Assembly: GCA_015059405.1 (NCBI GenBank)
Contig: SVAL01000003.1
Coordinates: 62,001-126,000, forward strand
Length of the DNA: 64,000 nt
Source: Bacillota bacterium
Lineage (GTDB): Bacteria; Bacillota_I; Bacilli_A; RF39; UBA660
Direction: 5' to 3'
Shown here piece by piece: positions 7,626 through 17,100 of this stretch. The position numbers and the translations under genes were made by a program. A model generated the notes under the pieces. The model ran no database searches, was not told the DNA's origin, and was given only the letters and a program-made list of their open reading frames with translations. Position 1 is the first letter of the stretch. Each line of letters opens with the position of its first letter.

Positions 7626-9275
7626 ATGAGTTATCAAGCATTGTATAGAAAATATAGACCTAAGGATTTAACTGAAGTTTATGGTCAACATGTTGCTGTT
7701 AATATTTTGAAAAATGCTATAAAAAATAAAAAGTTTGGTCATGCATATTTGTTTACTGGATCGAGAGGTTGTGGAAAAACAAGTGTCGCTAAAATATTAG
7801 CACGTATGGTCAATTGCGATGATGTAAATGATGGAAAATTATGTGGGAAATGTCCATCTTGCTTGGCAAGTATTGATAATAATTGTGTGGATATTTTGGA
7901 AATAGATGCTGCTTCAAATAATGGTGTTGATGAAATACGTGAATTAAAAAGTAAAGTAAATTTAATTCCTTCAGTTTTAAAATATAAAGTTTATATTATT
8001 GATGAAGTTCATATGTTGTCTATCGGTGCTTTTAATGCGTTATTAAAAACTTTAGAAGAACCTCCTGAACATGTAATATTTATTTTAGCTACTACTGAAT
8101 TAAATAAAGTTCCTATAACTATCGTATCAAGATGTCAAACTATTGAATTTAAAAAAATAAATAATAAAGATATGTTTGATAGATTGAAAGAAATTTCAAC
8201 TCTTGAAGGAATTGATATCACAGATGACGCTATAACTGAAATAGTAAATGTTTCAGATGGTGGTTTGAGAGATGCTATTGGTATGTTAGATATGTCTACA
8301 GCATATAGTAGTGATCAAATTACAGAAGATGATATTTATTCAATAAATGGAAATATATCAAATAATGAGATTGAATATTTAGTAGATTTAATTTTAAAGA
8401 AACAGTTAAATACAATAATTTGTTTGATTAATGATTATTATAATAGTGGTAAGGATTTAGTTAAAATAATTGAAAAAGTTATATTTGTAATGGCTAATAA
8501 AATGATAAAAGAAAATAATTCAAACATTTGTTTGATAATAAAACAACTATCAGAAACGATAGAAAAAATGAAGAATTCTTCTATAGGTAAAATATATTTG
8601 GAAATTTCTTTATTTGAGTTATGCACAGAAACTGTTGAAAAAAAAGATGTAGCAATAAAAGAAGAGAAAATAATTAATATAAATCCTGTTTCCACAGAAA
8701 CTGTTGAAATAAAAAAAGATGAAAAAATAAAAGAGATAAAAAAAGAAGAAATAGAAGTAAAAAATAATTATAAGCCAATTAGTAGTAATTTTAAAAATAT
8801 AAGAGTAAACAACACTTTTGTAGAAGCTAATAAAAAGAGTTTAACAGAAATAAAAAATAGGTGGGATAAATTAAATGATCATACTTTTGATAAAGAAAAC
8901 GGTGCAATAGTATGTGAATTATTAGATGCAACTCCAACAGCTGCAAGTAATAATTATTTAATTTTGACATATAATTATGATTCGTTTGTAGAAAAGGGAA
9001 ATATGTATATAGAAAAGTATGAAAAAGTACTACAAGATATTTTGGATTTGAGTCATAAATTAGTTTTTTTAACAAATGAAGAGTGGAATAAAAATAAGAA
9101 TGAGTATATAGAAAATATAAAAAATAATGTAAAATATAATTATATTGATGAGGAATCACAAGTTCAAGAAGAAGTAATGGATGATTTTGAATCAGTAGAA
9201 AATAAAACTAGTGAAATAATTGAAAAAGCAAACCAATTATTTGATATGAGTAAAATTGAAATAAAAGGAGAATAG
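7626..9275 (+). CDS. dnaX: DNA polymerase III subunits gamma/tau
   Basis: DnaX is the AAA+ motor of the sliding-clamp loader. The start is ATG 7626, after AAAGGAGGG, giving the standard opening MSYQALYRKYRPK; the product has 549 aa. Walker A GSRGCGKT is at residues 45-52. A zinc-binding cysteine cluster (C, CGKCPSC) lies near residues 66-79, and Walker B VYIIDEVHML with the sensor SRC follows. Residues 340-430 are a Lys/Glu-rich linker before the tau C-terminal domain. The operon runs dnaX-ybaB-recR-bofA, as in Bacillus. Confidence 0.97.
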   Translation: MSYQALYRKYRPKDLTEVYGQHVAVNILKNAIKNKKFGHAYLFTGSRGCGKTSVAKILARMVNCDDVNDGKLCGKCPSCLASIDNNCVDILEIDAASNNGVDEIRELKSKVNLIPSVLKYKVYIIDEVHMLSIGAFNALLKTLEEPPEHVIFILATTELNKVPITIVSRCQTIEFKKINNKDMFDRLKEISTLEGIDITDDAITEIVNVSDGGLRDAIGMLDMSTAYSSDQITEDDIYSINGNISNNEIEYLVDLILKKQLNTIICLINDYYNSGKDLVKIIEKVIFVMANKMIKENNSNICLIIKQLSETIEKMKNSSIGKIYLEISLFELCTETVEKKDVAIKEEKIININPVSTETVEIKKDEKIKEIKKEEIEVKNNYKPISSNFKNIRVNNTFVEANKKSLTEIKNRWDKLNDHTFDKENGAIVCELLDATPTAASNNYLILTYNYDSFVEKGNMYIEKYEKVLQDILDLSHKLVFLTNEEWNKNKNEYIENIKNNVKYNYIDEESQVQEEVMDDFESVENKTSEIIEKANQLFDMSKIEIKGE

Positions 9276-9281
9276 AATATT

Positions 9282-9581
9282 ATGAATATGCAAGCAATTT
9301 TAAAACAAGCTCAAAGTATACAAAAAGATATGTTAAAGGAACAAGAAAAAATACACGCTACAATTTTTGAAGGTGAAAGTTCTTTAGTAAAAGTAAAAAT
9401 TAATGGTAAAAAAGAAGTAATAGAAGTGGAGATTGACAAATCAAGTTCTATGGATGCTGATGATTTAGAAGCTTTACAAGATATGATTATGATAGCTATG
9501 AATGATGCTATGAAAAAAGTAGATAAGATGACTAATGATAAAATGGGTAAATTTGCTAATGGAATGCCAGGATTATTTTAA
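9282..9581 (+). CDS. ybaB: Nucleoid-associated protein YbaB/EbfC family
   Basis: This is a small DNA-binding dimer of the YbaB family (YaaK in B. subtilis), found between dnaX and recR in most bacteria. The 99 aa product shows the family pattern MQAILKQAQSIQKDM, a central VKVKINGKKEVIEVEID and the conserved end MPGLF. The binding site AAGGAG at the dnaX 3' end serves ATG 9282. The last base of its stop codon is the first base of the recR start, so the two genes are translationally coupled. Confidence 0.95.
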   Translation: MNMQAILKQAQSIQKDMLKEQEKIHATIFEGESSLVKVKINGKKEVIEVEIDKSSSMDADDLEALQDMIMIAMNDAMKKVDKMTNDKMGKFANGMPGLF

Positions 9582-10177
9582 TGTATCCTAATAGTTTAAG
9601 AAATTTAATTGAAAGTTTTAAATTATTACCTGGCATAGGTGAAAAAACAGCAGAAAGATTAGCTTTCTTTATAATGGATTTAGATGAAGAAAAAACTGAT
9701 TTTTTTGTTGAAAGTATTAAAGAAGTAAAAAGCAAAATAAAAAAATGCCCAATTTGTTCAAATATAACAGAAGAAGATATTTGTTCTATTTGTGCAAGTA
9801 ATGAGAGAAATAAAGACTTATTATGTGTATTAGAAGATAAAAAAAATATTTTTTTGTTTGAAAAACTAGGAAGTTATAATGGATATTATCATGTTATAGA
9901 TAATTTAATTTCGCCACTAGATGGCATTAATCCAGAAGATATAGGATTAGAAAAATTATTAAAAAGAATAAAAGAAGGTAATTTTAAAGAAATAATTATA
10001 GCTGTAAAACCTAGTATAGAAGGAGAAACAACAAGTTTATATATAAAAAAAATATTAGAAGGATTAAATATAAAAGTTACTAGAATCGCTAGTGGTATAC
10101 CAATTGGTGCTGATATTGAATATATAGATTCAATTACACTAGAAAGAGCATTAACAGATAGAAAAGAAATAGAATAA
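9581..10177 (+). CDS. recR: Recombination mediator RecR
   Basis: RecR works with RecF and RecO to load RecA onto gapped DNA. The 198 aa product has an N-terminal helix-hairpin-helix (LPGIGEKTAERLAFF), a C4 zinc finger CPIC-x8-CSIC near residues 57-72, and a TOPRIM segment LLCVLEDKKNIF. The end has the usual GADIEYIDSITLERAL. Full family length. The start overlaps the ybaB stop by one base. Confidence 0.97.
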   Translation: MYPNSLRNLIESFKLLPGIGEKTAERLAFFIMDLDEEKTDFFVESIKEVKSKIKKCPICSNITEEDICSICASNERNKDLLCVLEDKKNIFLFEKLGSYNGYYHVIDNLISPLDGINPEDIGLEKLLKRIKEGNFKEIIIAVKPSIEGETTSLYIKKILEGLNIKVTRIASGIPIGADIEYIDSITLERALTDRKEIE

Positions 10178-10213
10178 AGAATTAAAAAAATCATAAATTT
10201 TATAGAGGGATTT

Positions 10214-10393
10214 ATGATTAAAAATATTTTAAGTAGAATAATTTTAAGTTTCTTTTTATTATATTGGTTCAATCAAATAGGAATTAATTTTAATTTAATT
10301 ATTCCTATTAATATAATTACATTATTTGTTGTATTTTTATGTGATATACCAGGATTAGGAGTATTGATGATTACGTTATTAGTATTATTTTAG
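10214..10393 (+). CDS. bofA: BofA-like inhibitor of pro-sigma-K processing, short form
   Basis: The gene encodes 59 aa, starting at ATG 10214 after GAGGG. It has two hydrophobic segments and the BofA signature: an I-P-I-N-I-I-T core (residues 30-36) followed by IPGLGVLMITL, matching HVPINLVTTAISGILGIPG of B. subtilis BofA. BofA sits in the outer forespore membrane and holds the SpoIVFB protease inactive until the sigma-G checkpoint is passed. Its place directly after recR is the conserved Bacillus position (recR-yaaL-bofA). It is shorter than the usual ~87 aa because the N-terminal segment is reduced. Confidence 0.82.
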   Translation: MIKNILSRIILSFFLLYWFNQIGINFNLIIPINIITLFVVFLCDIPGLGVLMITLLVLF

Positions 10394-10403
10394 GAGGAAA
10401 ATT

Positions 10404-11258
10404 ATGTTAGAAAAATATCAAGAAGATTATAAAGAATTCTATTCCATTTTAAATAATGCTATTATTGCTAATAAATTAAGTCATGCATATATGTTTGAAG
10501 TTGATGATAATATTAATATTGAAGACTTTGAAAAAGATATATGTAAATTTTTAATATTAAAAAATAATCGTGATAAAAATATAGAAACTTTAATAGATAA
10601 TGACAATTATCCAAATATAAAGATTATCAAAGCAGATGGTTTGTGGATAAAGAAAGAACAAATCTTAGAAGTTCAAACTGATTTTAAAAAAGAATCTTTT
10701 GATAATAATTTGAAAATATATATTATAGAGGATGCATCCAAATTAAATAAGTCTTCTGGAAACACATTATTAAAATTTTTAGAAGAACCAGAAAAAAACA
10801 TAGTAGCAATTCTTTTAACTAAAAACAAATACTCTGTTATAACAACAATAATGTCAAGATGTATAAATATTAGTTTAATAAAAAAGGAATATATAACTTT
10901 GACTGAAGAAAGTTTGAGTTATAAAGCAGTAGAAATAATAGAAAAATACAAAATTAAAGCTCTTCCATATTTATATCAGTTGCTAGTCACAAAAGATATG
11001 GAAAGAAAAACACTTTTAACTATATTAGAGAAAATGCAAAAAATATACAACGATATTCTTCATTTAAATAATGGTATAAAAGAAGAATATAATTATTTTA
11101 TTCCTGATAGTATAAAAAACATAAAATATGAGTCAAATAATGAACAATTAATAAAAAAGATAAAATCAATACAAAAAAATTCAGATTATTTAAGATATAA
11201 TGTTAATATAAAAACAATTTTAGATAAAATAATTATTGATATATATGGTGGTGAGTAA
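10404..11258 (+). CDS. holB: DNA polymerase III subunit delta prime
   Basis: HolB is the stator subunit of the clamp loader and partner of DnaX. The 284 aa product has the AAA+ fold with sensor-like parts KIYIIEDASKLNKSSGNTLLKFLEEP (start near residue 108) and TIMSRC, but no functional Walker A, as is usual for delta prime. The start ATG 10404 follows TAGGAGGA, which overlaps the bofA stop. The stop is 1 base before the ricT start. Position matches holB-yaaT of Bacillus. Confidence 0.93.
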   Translation: MLEKYQEDYKEFYSILNNAIIANKLSHAYMFEVDDNINIEDFEKDICKFLILKNNRDKNIETLIDNDNYPNIKIIKADGLWIKKEQILEVQTDFKKESFDNNLKIYIIEDASKLNKSSGNTLLKFLEEPEKNIVAILLTKNKYSVITTIMSRCINISLIKKEYITLTEESLSYKAVEIIEKYKIKALPYLYQLLVTKDMERKTLLTILEKMQKIYNDILHLNNGIKEEYNYFIPDSIKNIKYESNNEQLIKKIKSIQKNSDYLRYNVNIKTILDKIIIDIYGGE

Positions 11259-11259
11259 G

Positions 11260-12054
11260 ATGTATGAAGTAGTAGGAATAAAATTTGTTAATTCAAATAG
11301 AGTCTATTATTTTTCGACTAATAAACTAAAATTAAAAAATAAAGATAGTGTAATAGTAGAAACAGAAAAAGGACTTCAATTTGGTACTGTAGTTAATGAT
11401 CCAGTTGAAATGCCGGAAGAAAAATTAATATTACCTTTAAAAAATGTATTACGTGTTGCAACTAAAGAAGATTTAAAACAAGAAGAAAGTAATATTGAAA
11501 AAAGTCAAAAAGCATTAACTGATGCTAAAAAGATAGCAGAAAAGTTAGGATTAGATATGAGTTTTATAGATGCTAGTTTCACATTTGATAAAAAACAATT
11601 GATATTTAACTTCTTAGCTGATGAAAGAATTGACTTTAGAGAATTAGCAAAAAAATTAGCAGCCATTTATAAAACAAGGATTGAACTAAGACAAATAGGT
11701 GTTAGAGATAAAGCAAAAGAAATAGGTGGTTTAGGTCCTTGTGGAAGATTTTTATGTTGTAGTACATTTTTAAATGACTTCAATAGTGTATCTATTAATA
11801 TGGCTAAAAACCAATATATCGCACTAAATCCAACCAAAATAAATGGTATTTGTGGAAGACTTTTATGTTGTTTAAATTATGAAGATGAACAATATAAAGA
11901 AATGAAAAAGAATTATCCACCAATAGGAACAATAATAAAAACAGATGAAGTACAAGGTAAAGTAGTAAGCCATAATCTTTTAAAAGGTACATATACAATC
12001 GAAAAGCAAGGTAAAATTTTAGAGGAAATAAAATTAGATGAAAGTAATAAATGA
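11260..12054 (+). CDS. ricT: RicT (YaaT, PSP1 domain), RNA-maturation and sporulation factor
   Basis: RicT is part of the RicA-RicF-RicT Fe-S complex that stimulates RNase Y cleavage in B. subtilis and affects competence, biofilm and sporulation. The start is ATG 11260 after GGTGGTGAG, giving 264 aa beginning MYEVVGIKFVNS. The PSP1 domain covers about residues 50-190. Two cysteine pairs that hold the cluster are present: CGRFLCC near residue 165 and CGRLLCCL near residue 204. The gene overlaps the next methyltransferase gene by 17 bases. Confidence 0.93.
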   Translation: MYEVVGIKFVNSNRVYYFSTNKLKLKNKDSVIVETEKGLQFGTVVNDPVEMPEEKLILPLKNVLRVATKEDLKQEESNIEKSQKALTDAKKIAEKLGLDMSFIDASFTFDKKQLIFNFLADERIDFRELAKKLAAIYKTRIELRQIGVRDKAKEIGGLGPCGRFLCCSTFLNDFNSVSINMAKNQYIALNPTKINGICGRLLCCLNYEDEQYKEMKKNYPPIGTIIKTDEVQGKVVSHNLLKGTYTIEKQGKILEEIKLDESNK

Positions 12055-12766
12055 TTTGCTAGGATATGATAATTTAAAAATTGTTCAAAATCCAGAATGG
12101 TTTAGTTTTTCACTAGACTCTGTATTACTACCAAACTTTGTTACTTTAAATAAAGATGTAAGAAATATATTAGATTTAGGTACTGGTAATGCCCCAATTC
12201 CAATGATTTTATCTACACTAACTGAAAAAGCTAACATATACGGAATAGAAATTCAAAAAGATGTTTTTGAGATGGCTGAAGAATCAGTTGAATTAAACAA
12301 ATTAGAAAATAGAATAAAATTAATTAATGATGATATGAAGAAATTAGATCAATATTTTGAAGCTAATTTTTTTGACGTTATAGTATCAAATCCACCATAT
12401 TTTAAATTAGAAGAACTATCTAAAAAAAATGAAGATGAACATAAAACAATTGCAAGACATGAAGAAAAAATAACATTAAGTGAATTAGTAAAAATTGCAA
12501 AAAAATATTTAAAGAATAATGGCGTTTTTGCAATGGTACATAGAAGTGATAGATTAATTGAAATTATAGAAGAAATGCGAAAAAATAACATAGAGCCAAA
12601 AAAAATTCAATTGATATATCCTAAAAAAAATACCAATTCAAACATGGTATTAATAGAAGGTAAGAAAAATGGAAATCCTGGTTTAATTATAAAAGAACCA
12701 TTATATATTCACGATGAGAATGGAGAATATCTAGAAGAAATTAATAAACTTTTCTTTAGGAGGTAA
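12038..12766 (+). CDS. yabB: tRNA1(Val) adenine-N6-methyltransferase family (YabB/TrmN6)
   Basis: This is a class I SAM-dependent methyltransferase of the YabB/TrmN6 type, expected to form m6A37 in tRNA. The 242 aa product has the SAM-binding ILDLGTGNAPIP near residue 45, an acidic loop end YGIEIQ, and the N6-adenine motif IVSNPPYF near residue 112. The N-terminal DLLGYDNLKIVQ is typical of the family. The gene lies between ricT and rsmI, as in Bacillus (yaaT-yabA-yabB-yabC), but yabA is missing. Confidence 0.88.
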   Translation: MKVINDLLGYDNLKIVQNPEWFSFSLDSVLLPNFVTLNKDVRNILDLGTGNAPIPMILSTLTEKANIYGIEIQKDVFEMAEESVELNKLENRIKLINDDMKKLDQYFEANFFDVIVSNPPYFKLEELSKKNEDEHKTIARHEEKITLSELVKIAKKYLKNNGVFAMVHRSDRLIEIIEEMRKNNIEPKKIQLIYPKKNTNSNMVLIEGKKNGNPGLIIKEPLYIHDENGEYLEEINKLFFRR

Positions 12767-12768
12767 TT

Positions 12769-13614
12769 ATGAGTCAAAAAAGTTATGATGGCAGTAATTC
12801 ATTATATTTAATACCAACACCTATAGGTAATTTTGAAGATATGACATTAAGATCAATTGAAACATTAAAAATGGTAGATGTTTTATTCTGCGAAGATACA
12901 AGAATCACAAAACAAATGTTAAATAGATTAGAAATAAGTAAAAAATTAATTAGTTCTAATGACCATAATGAAGAGTCAACAAAAAACTTAGCTATAAAAT
13001 ATCTAGAAGAAGGTAAAAATATAGGTATAGTTACAGATAGAGGTACACCAATTATTAGTGATCCAGGTTATAAAGTAGTTGAAGAAGTTATAAAAAAAGG
13101 ATATAATGTAATACCATTACCAGGTGCAAATGCATTAATACCAGCATTAATTTCTTCAGGTGTTAATCCTTCACCATTTATGTTTTATGGATTTTTAAAT
13201 GCTAAAAAGTCAAAAAGAGAAAAAGAACTAGAAAATTTAAAAAAATATCCAGTTACAATTATCTTTTATGAAGCACCACATAGAATAATTGAAATGTTAG
13301 AATCTATAAGAGATATTTTTGGAGAAAGAAGAATATCTGTTTCACGTGAAATATCAAAATTATATGAAGAAATATATCGTGGTACAGTATCAGAAGTAAT
13401 TGAAGAATTAAATAGTGAAGAAATAAGAGGAGAATTTGTTGTAGTAGTAGAAGGAAGTTCAAATGAAGTGTCTTTTGAAAGTATGTCTGTTGAAGAACAT
13501 GTAAATATGTATATTGAAGAAGGTCTAACAGAAAAAGATGCAATGAAAAAAGTTGCTAAGGATAGAAATACAACAAAATCTGACATATATAAAATATATC
13601 ATACTGGGAAGTGA
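12769..13614 (+). CDS. rsmI: 16S rRNA (cytidine1402-2'-O)-methyltransferase RsmI
   Basis: RsmI methylates the ribose of C1402 in the decoding centre. The 281 aa product has the tetrapyrrole-methylase fold: LYLIPTPIGNFEDMTLR near residue 13, CEDTRITK near residue 41, VTDRGTPIISDPG near residue 85, PLPGANALIPAL and a FYEAPHRI motif. AGGAGGT precedes ATG 12769. A parS-like 16-mer lies within the codons for the SREI motif (13338-13353). Confidence 0.96.
   Translation: MSQKSYDGSNSLYLIPTPIGNFEDMTLRSIETLKMVDVLFCEDTRITKQMLNRLEISKKLISSNDHNEESTKNLAIKYLEEGKNIGIVTDRGTPIISDPGYKVVEEVIKKGYNVIPLPGANALIPALISSGVNPSPFMFYGFLNAKKSKREKELENLKKYPVTIIFYEAPHRIIEMLESIRDIFGERRISVSREISKLYEEIYRGTVSEVIEELNSEEIRGEFVVVVEGSSNEVSFESMSVEEHVNMYIEEGLTEKDAMKKVAKDRNTTKSDIYKIYHTGK
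13338..13353. promoter_or_regulatory. parS-like site inside rsmI
   Basis: TGTTTCACGTGAAATA matches the parS consensus at 15 of 16 positions. It lies in the codons for S-V-S-R-E-I, so part of the match is imposed by the protein. Bacillus parS sites are often inside genes. Confidence 0.5.
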
Positions 13615-13618
13615 TAAT

Positions 13619-14179
13619 ATGAAATTAATAGTAGGATTAGGAAATCCAGGAAAAGAGTACGAAAACACAAGACATAATATGGGATTTATGTTTATTGATG
13701 AGTATGCAAAATCTAAAGGAGTAGAAATAAATAAAAAGAAGTTTAATGGGTTATATATAGATTTTATAAACAATGGTGAAAAAACAATTCTTTTAAAACC
13801 ACAAACTTATATGAATCTATCCGGAGAATCAGTACGTGCTTTTGTTGATTTCTTTAAAATAGATATAAAAGATATATTAATAATAAGCGATGACTTAGAC
13901 ATGCCTATTGGCAAAATTAAACTTCGTCCAACTGGATCAAGTGGTGGGCATAATGGTTTAAAAAACATAGAATTACATTTATCAACACAAGAATATAAAA
14001 GATTAAAAATAGGTATTTCTCATAATAAAGAAGTTGATACTAAAGACTATGTATTGGGAAATATATCTAAAGAAAATAAACAAATTATTGAAGATTTAAA
14101 GAAAATAGTAAACAATTTAATAGATGATTTCTATAAATTAGATTTTGATAAATTAATGGCAAAATATAATCATAAATAG
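13619..14179 (+). CDS. pth: Peptidyl-tRNA hydrolase
   Basis: Pth cleaves peptidyl-tRNA released by stalled ribosomes. The start is ATG 13619 after GGAAGTGA, giving MKLIVGLGNPGKEYENTRHN with the catalytic His at residue 19. The 186 aa product also has the family motifs LLKPQTYMNLSG near residue 58, DDLDMPIGKIKLRPTGSSGG near residue 91 and HNGLKN. It sits between rsmI and mfd. In Bacillus the small fin gene separates pth and mfd, and it is absent here. Confidence 0.96.
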   Translation: MKLIVGLGNPGKEYENTRHNMGFMFIDEYAKSKGVEINKKKFNGLYIDFINNGEKTILLKPQTYMNLSGESVRAFVDFFKIDIKDILIISDDLDMPIGKIKLRPTGSSGGHNGLKNIELHLSTQEYKRLKIGISHNKEVDTKDYVLGNISKENKQIIEDLKKIVNNLIDDFYKLDFDKLMAKYNHK

Positions 14180-14188
14180 AGGATAAAT

Positions 14189-17100
14189 ATGAATAATTTT
14201 TTTGATAATTTAATTGACATAAGAAAAGAAAAAAACATCTGCATAACAGGAATGACAGATGAGTTTTTTTGTGTCTATTTATCAAAATTATTTAAAGAAG
14301 AAAAAAGAAATATTTTATTAGTAACATCTACGTTATATGAAGCTAATAAATTAATGAATTCACTAAATAATTACACAAATAAAAGTCTATTATTTCCAAT
14401 GGATGATTTTTTAACTAGTGAATCAATTGCTATAAGCCCAGATTTAAAAATAACAAGACTAGATACATTAAATCAATTATTAGAAAGTGAAAATCATATT
14501 GTAGTAACTCATCTTAATGGATTACTTAGATATTTACCAACTAAAGAATTATTTAGAAAAAAAAGAATAACTCTAAAAAAAGATGAGGACTATGAAAGAG
14601 AAGAACTAATTAAAAATTTAATTAGTTTAGGCTATAAAAGTGAAACAATTGTAAATAAAACTGGTGAAATAGGTATTAGAGGTTTTGTTATTGATATATT
14701 TCCAATTGGAGAAGAAAATCCAATAAGAATTGAATACTTTGGTGATACTATTGACTCTATTAGATACTTTGATGAAACAACTCAAAAAACAATTAAAGAA
14801 ATAAATGAAATAGAAATAAAACCATATACAGAATTTTTATTAGAAGAAGATATTGAAATAGAAGAAAGTCAAAAAAATCTTCCTATATATAATAAAAAAA
14901 TTAGTAGTATCATTGATTATTTAGATAATCCAATTGTAGTTTTTAAAGATTATTCACAAATAGAAACAAATGTTGAATCTTTAAGAAATCAAATTTTTGA
15001 ATACAAAGCAAATAAAGATACAGATTATGAATATAATTATATGTTTGACTTTGACGAAATAATCTATGAAGAAGTAATACATTATAATACAATTAATAAT
15101 TTAGATTCAGTTATTAAAAAAAGTAATACATTTAAGTATGATGTTCATCAAATAAGAAAATTTAATGAAAATATTGAAGCTATAAACGAATACCTAAAGA
15201 AACAGTTATATATAAATAAAACTATTGTTATTTGTTTAAGAAAACATCAAATAAAAACATTTCCTAACTACTTAGAATGTCCATATGTTATAACTAATGA
15301 AAATAAGATAATTGATAATACTATTAACATAATAGAAAAGTCCATCTCAGAAGGATTTGAATATAAGAATTATATAGTCTTAAGTGAAAATGAATTATTT
15401 AAAGTAGTTCAACCAAAGAAAAAATATAAAACAAGTTTTAAATATTCTGCTAAAATTAAAAATTTATCTAATATAGAAATAGGAGATTATGTAGTTCATG
15501 ATATACATGGAATAGGTATTTATAATGGAATAAAATCATTAACTCAAAATGGTCTTTTAAAAGATTATTTAGAAATAATTTATAGTGGAAAAGATAAATT
15601 ATACATTCCTGTTGAAAAAATAGATTTAATTAATAAATTTACCGGTAAAGAAGGAGTAGCACCTAAAGTAAACAAATTAGGTGGAACTGAATGGCAAAAA
15701 ACAAAACTTAGAATTAAGAAAAAGGTTCAAGATATAGCTGGAGATTTAATTAAACTATATGCAACAAGAGAAATGAAACAGGGATATAAATTTAGCCCAG
15801 ATAATGAATTACAAATAATGTTTGAAAAAGAATTTGAATATGATGAAACTGCAGATCAATTACTCGCAATAAATCAAATAAAACAAGATATGGAATCAAC
15901 TTCTCCAATGGATAGACTACTTTGCGGCGATGTAGGATTTGGTAAAACAGAAGTAGCATTTCGAGCTATGATGAAAGCAGCTCTTGATTCTAAACAAGTT
16001 CTATATTTGTGTCCAACTACAATTCTTTCTATGCAACAATACGATAATGCTATCGAAAGATTTAAAAATTATCCAGTAAAAGTTGAAGTTCTAAATCGTT
16101 TTACTACTCCAAAAGAAACTAATAGAATATTGAATGAATTAAAAGATGGATCAATTGATATTTTATTTGGTACTCATCGTCTTTTGAGTAGTGATATTAA
16201 ACCAAAAGACTTAGGACTATTAGTAGTAGATGAAGAACAACGTTTTGGAGTAACACACAAAGAAAAAATAAAACAATATAAAGAAAATGTAGATGTTTTA
16301 ACACTAACAGCAACACCAATTCCAAGAACACTTCAAATGTCTTTAGTTGGAATTAGAAACTTATCATTAATAGAAACTCCACCAACTAATAGATATCCAG
16401 TTCAAACGTATGTAATTGAAGAAAATAATCAATTGATAAAGGATGCTGTATATAAAGAAATGTCTCGAAATGGACAAGTCTTTATTCTATATAATAGTGT
16501 TGAAAAAATAGAAAGAAAAATGTATGAACTACAAAACTTAATACCTGATGCCAAAATAGTAATAACTCATGGGCAACTTTCTAAAAGTGAAATAGAAGAA
16601 AGAATGGAAGCTTTTATTAATCACGAATATGATATTATGCTATGTACAACAATTATTGAAACAGGTATAGATATCCCTAATGCTAATACACTAATAATAC
16701 TCAATGCTGATCGTTTTGGATTAAGTCAACTTTATCAAATTCGTGGTCGAGTTGGAAGAAGTGACAAAATCGCATATGCATATTTAATGTATGAAAAACA
16801 AAAACAATTAAACGAAACAGCTATAAAAAGATTAAACGTAATTAAAGAATTTACTGAATTAGGAAGTGGTTTTGCAATCGCAACACGTGATTTATCAATA
16901 AGAGGAGCTGGAGATATTTTAGGAAGTGAACAAGCTGGATTTATTGATAGTGTCGGTATTGATTTATATTTAAAAATCCTAGATGAAGAAGTAAAAAGAT
17001 TAAAAGGGGAGGTTGTTGAAGAAGAAACTCAAACTAAGGATGAAAAACCATTTATTCAAGTATCTACTCATATAAAAGATGAATATATAGATGATCAAAA

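Noticed and set aside
10642-10650. Perfect DnaA box inside holB
   Set aside because: Single copy in coding sequence, explained by codons; no cluster. A similar single box in argS (40467-40475) was rejected for the same reason.
13304-13543. Minus-strand Leu-rich frame across rsmI
   Set aside because: Complement of Glu/Lys/Asn-rich codons of rsmI; no start signals.
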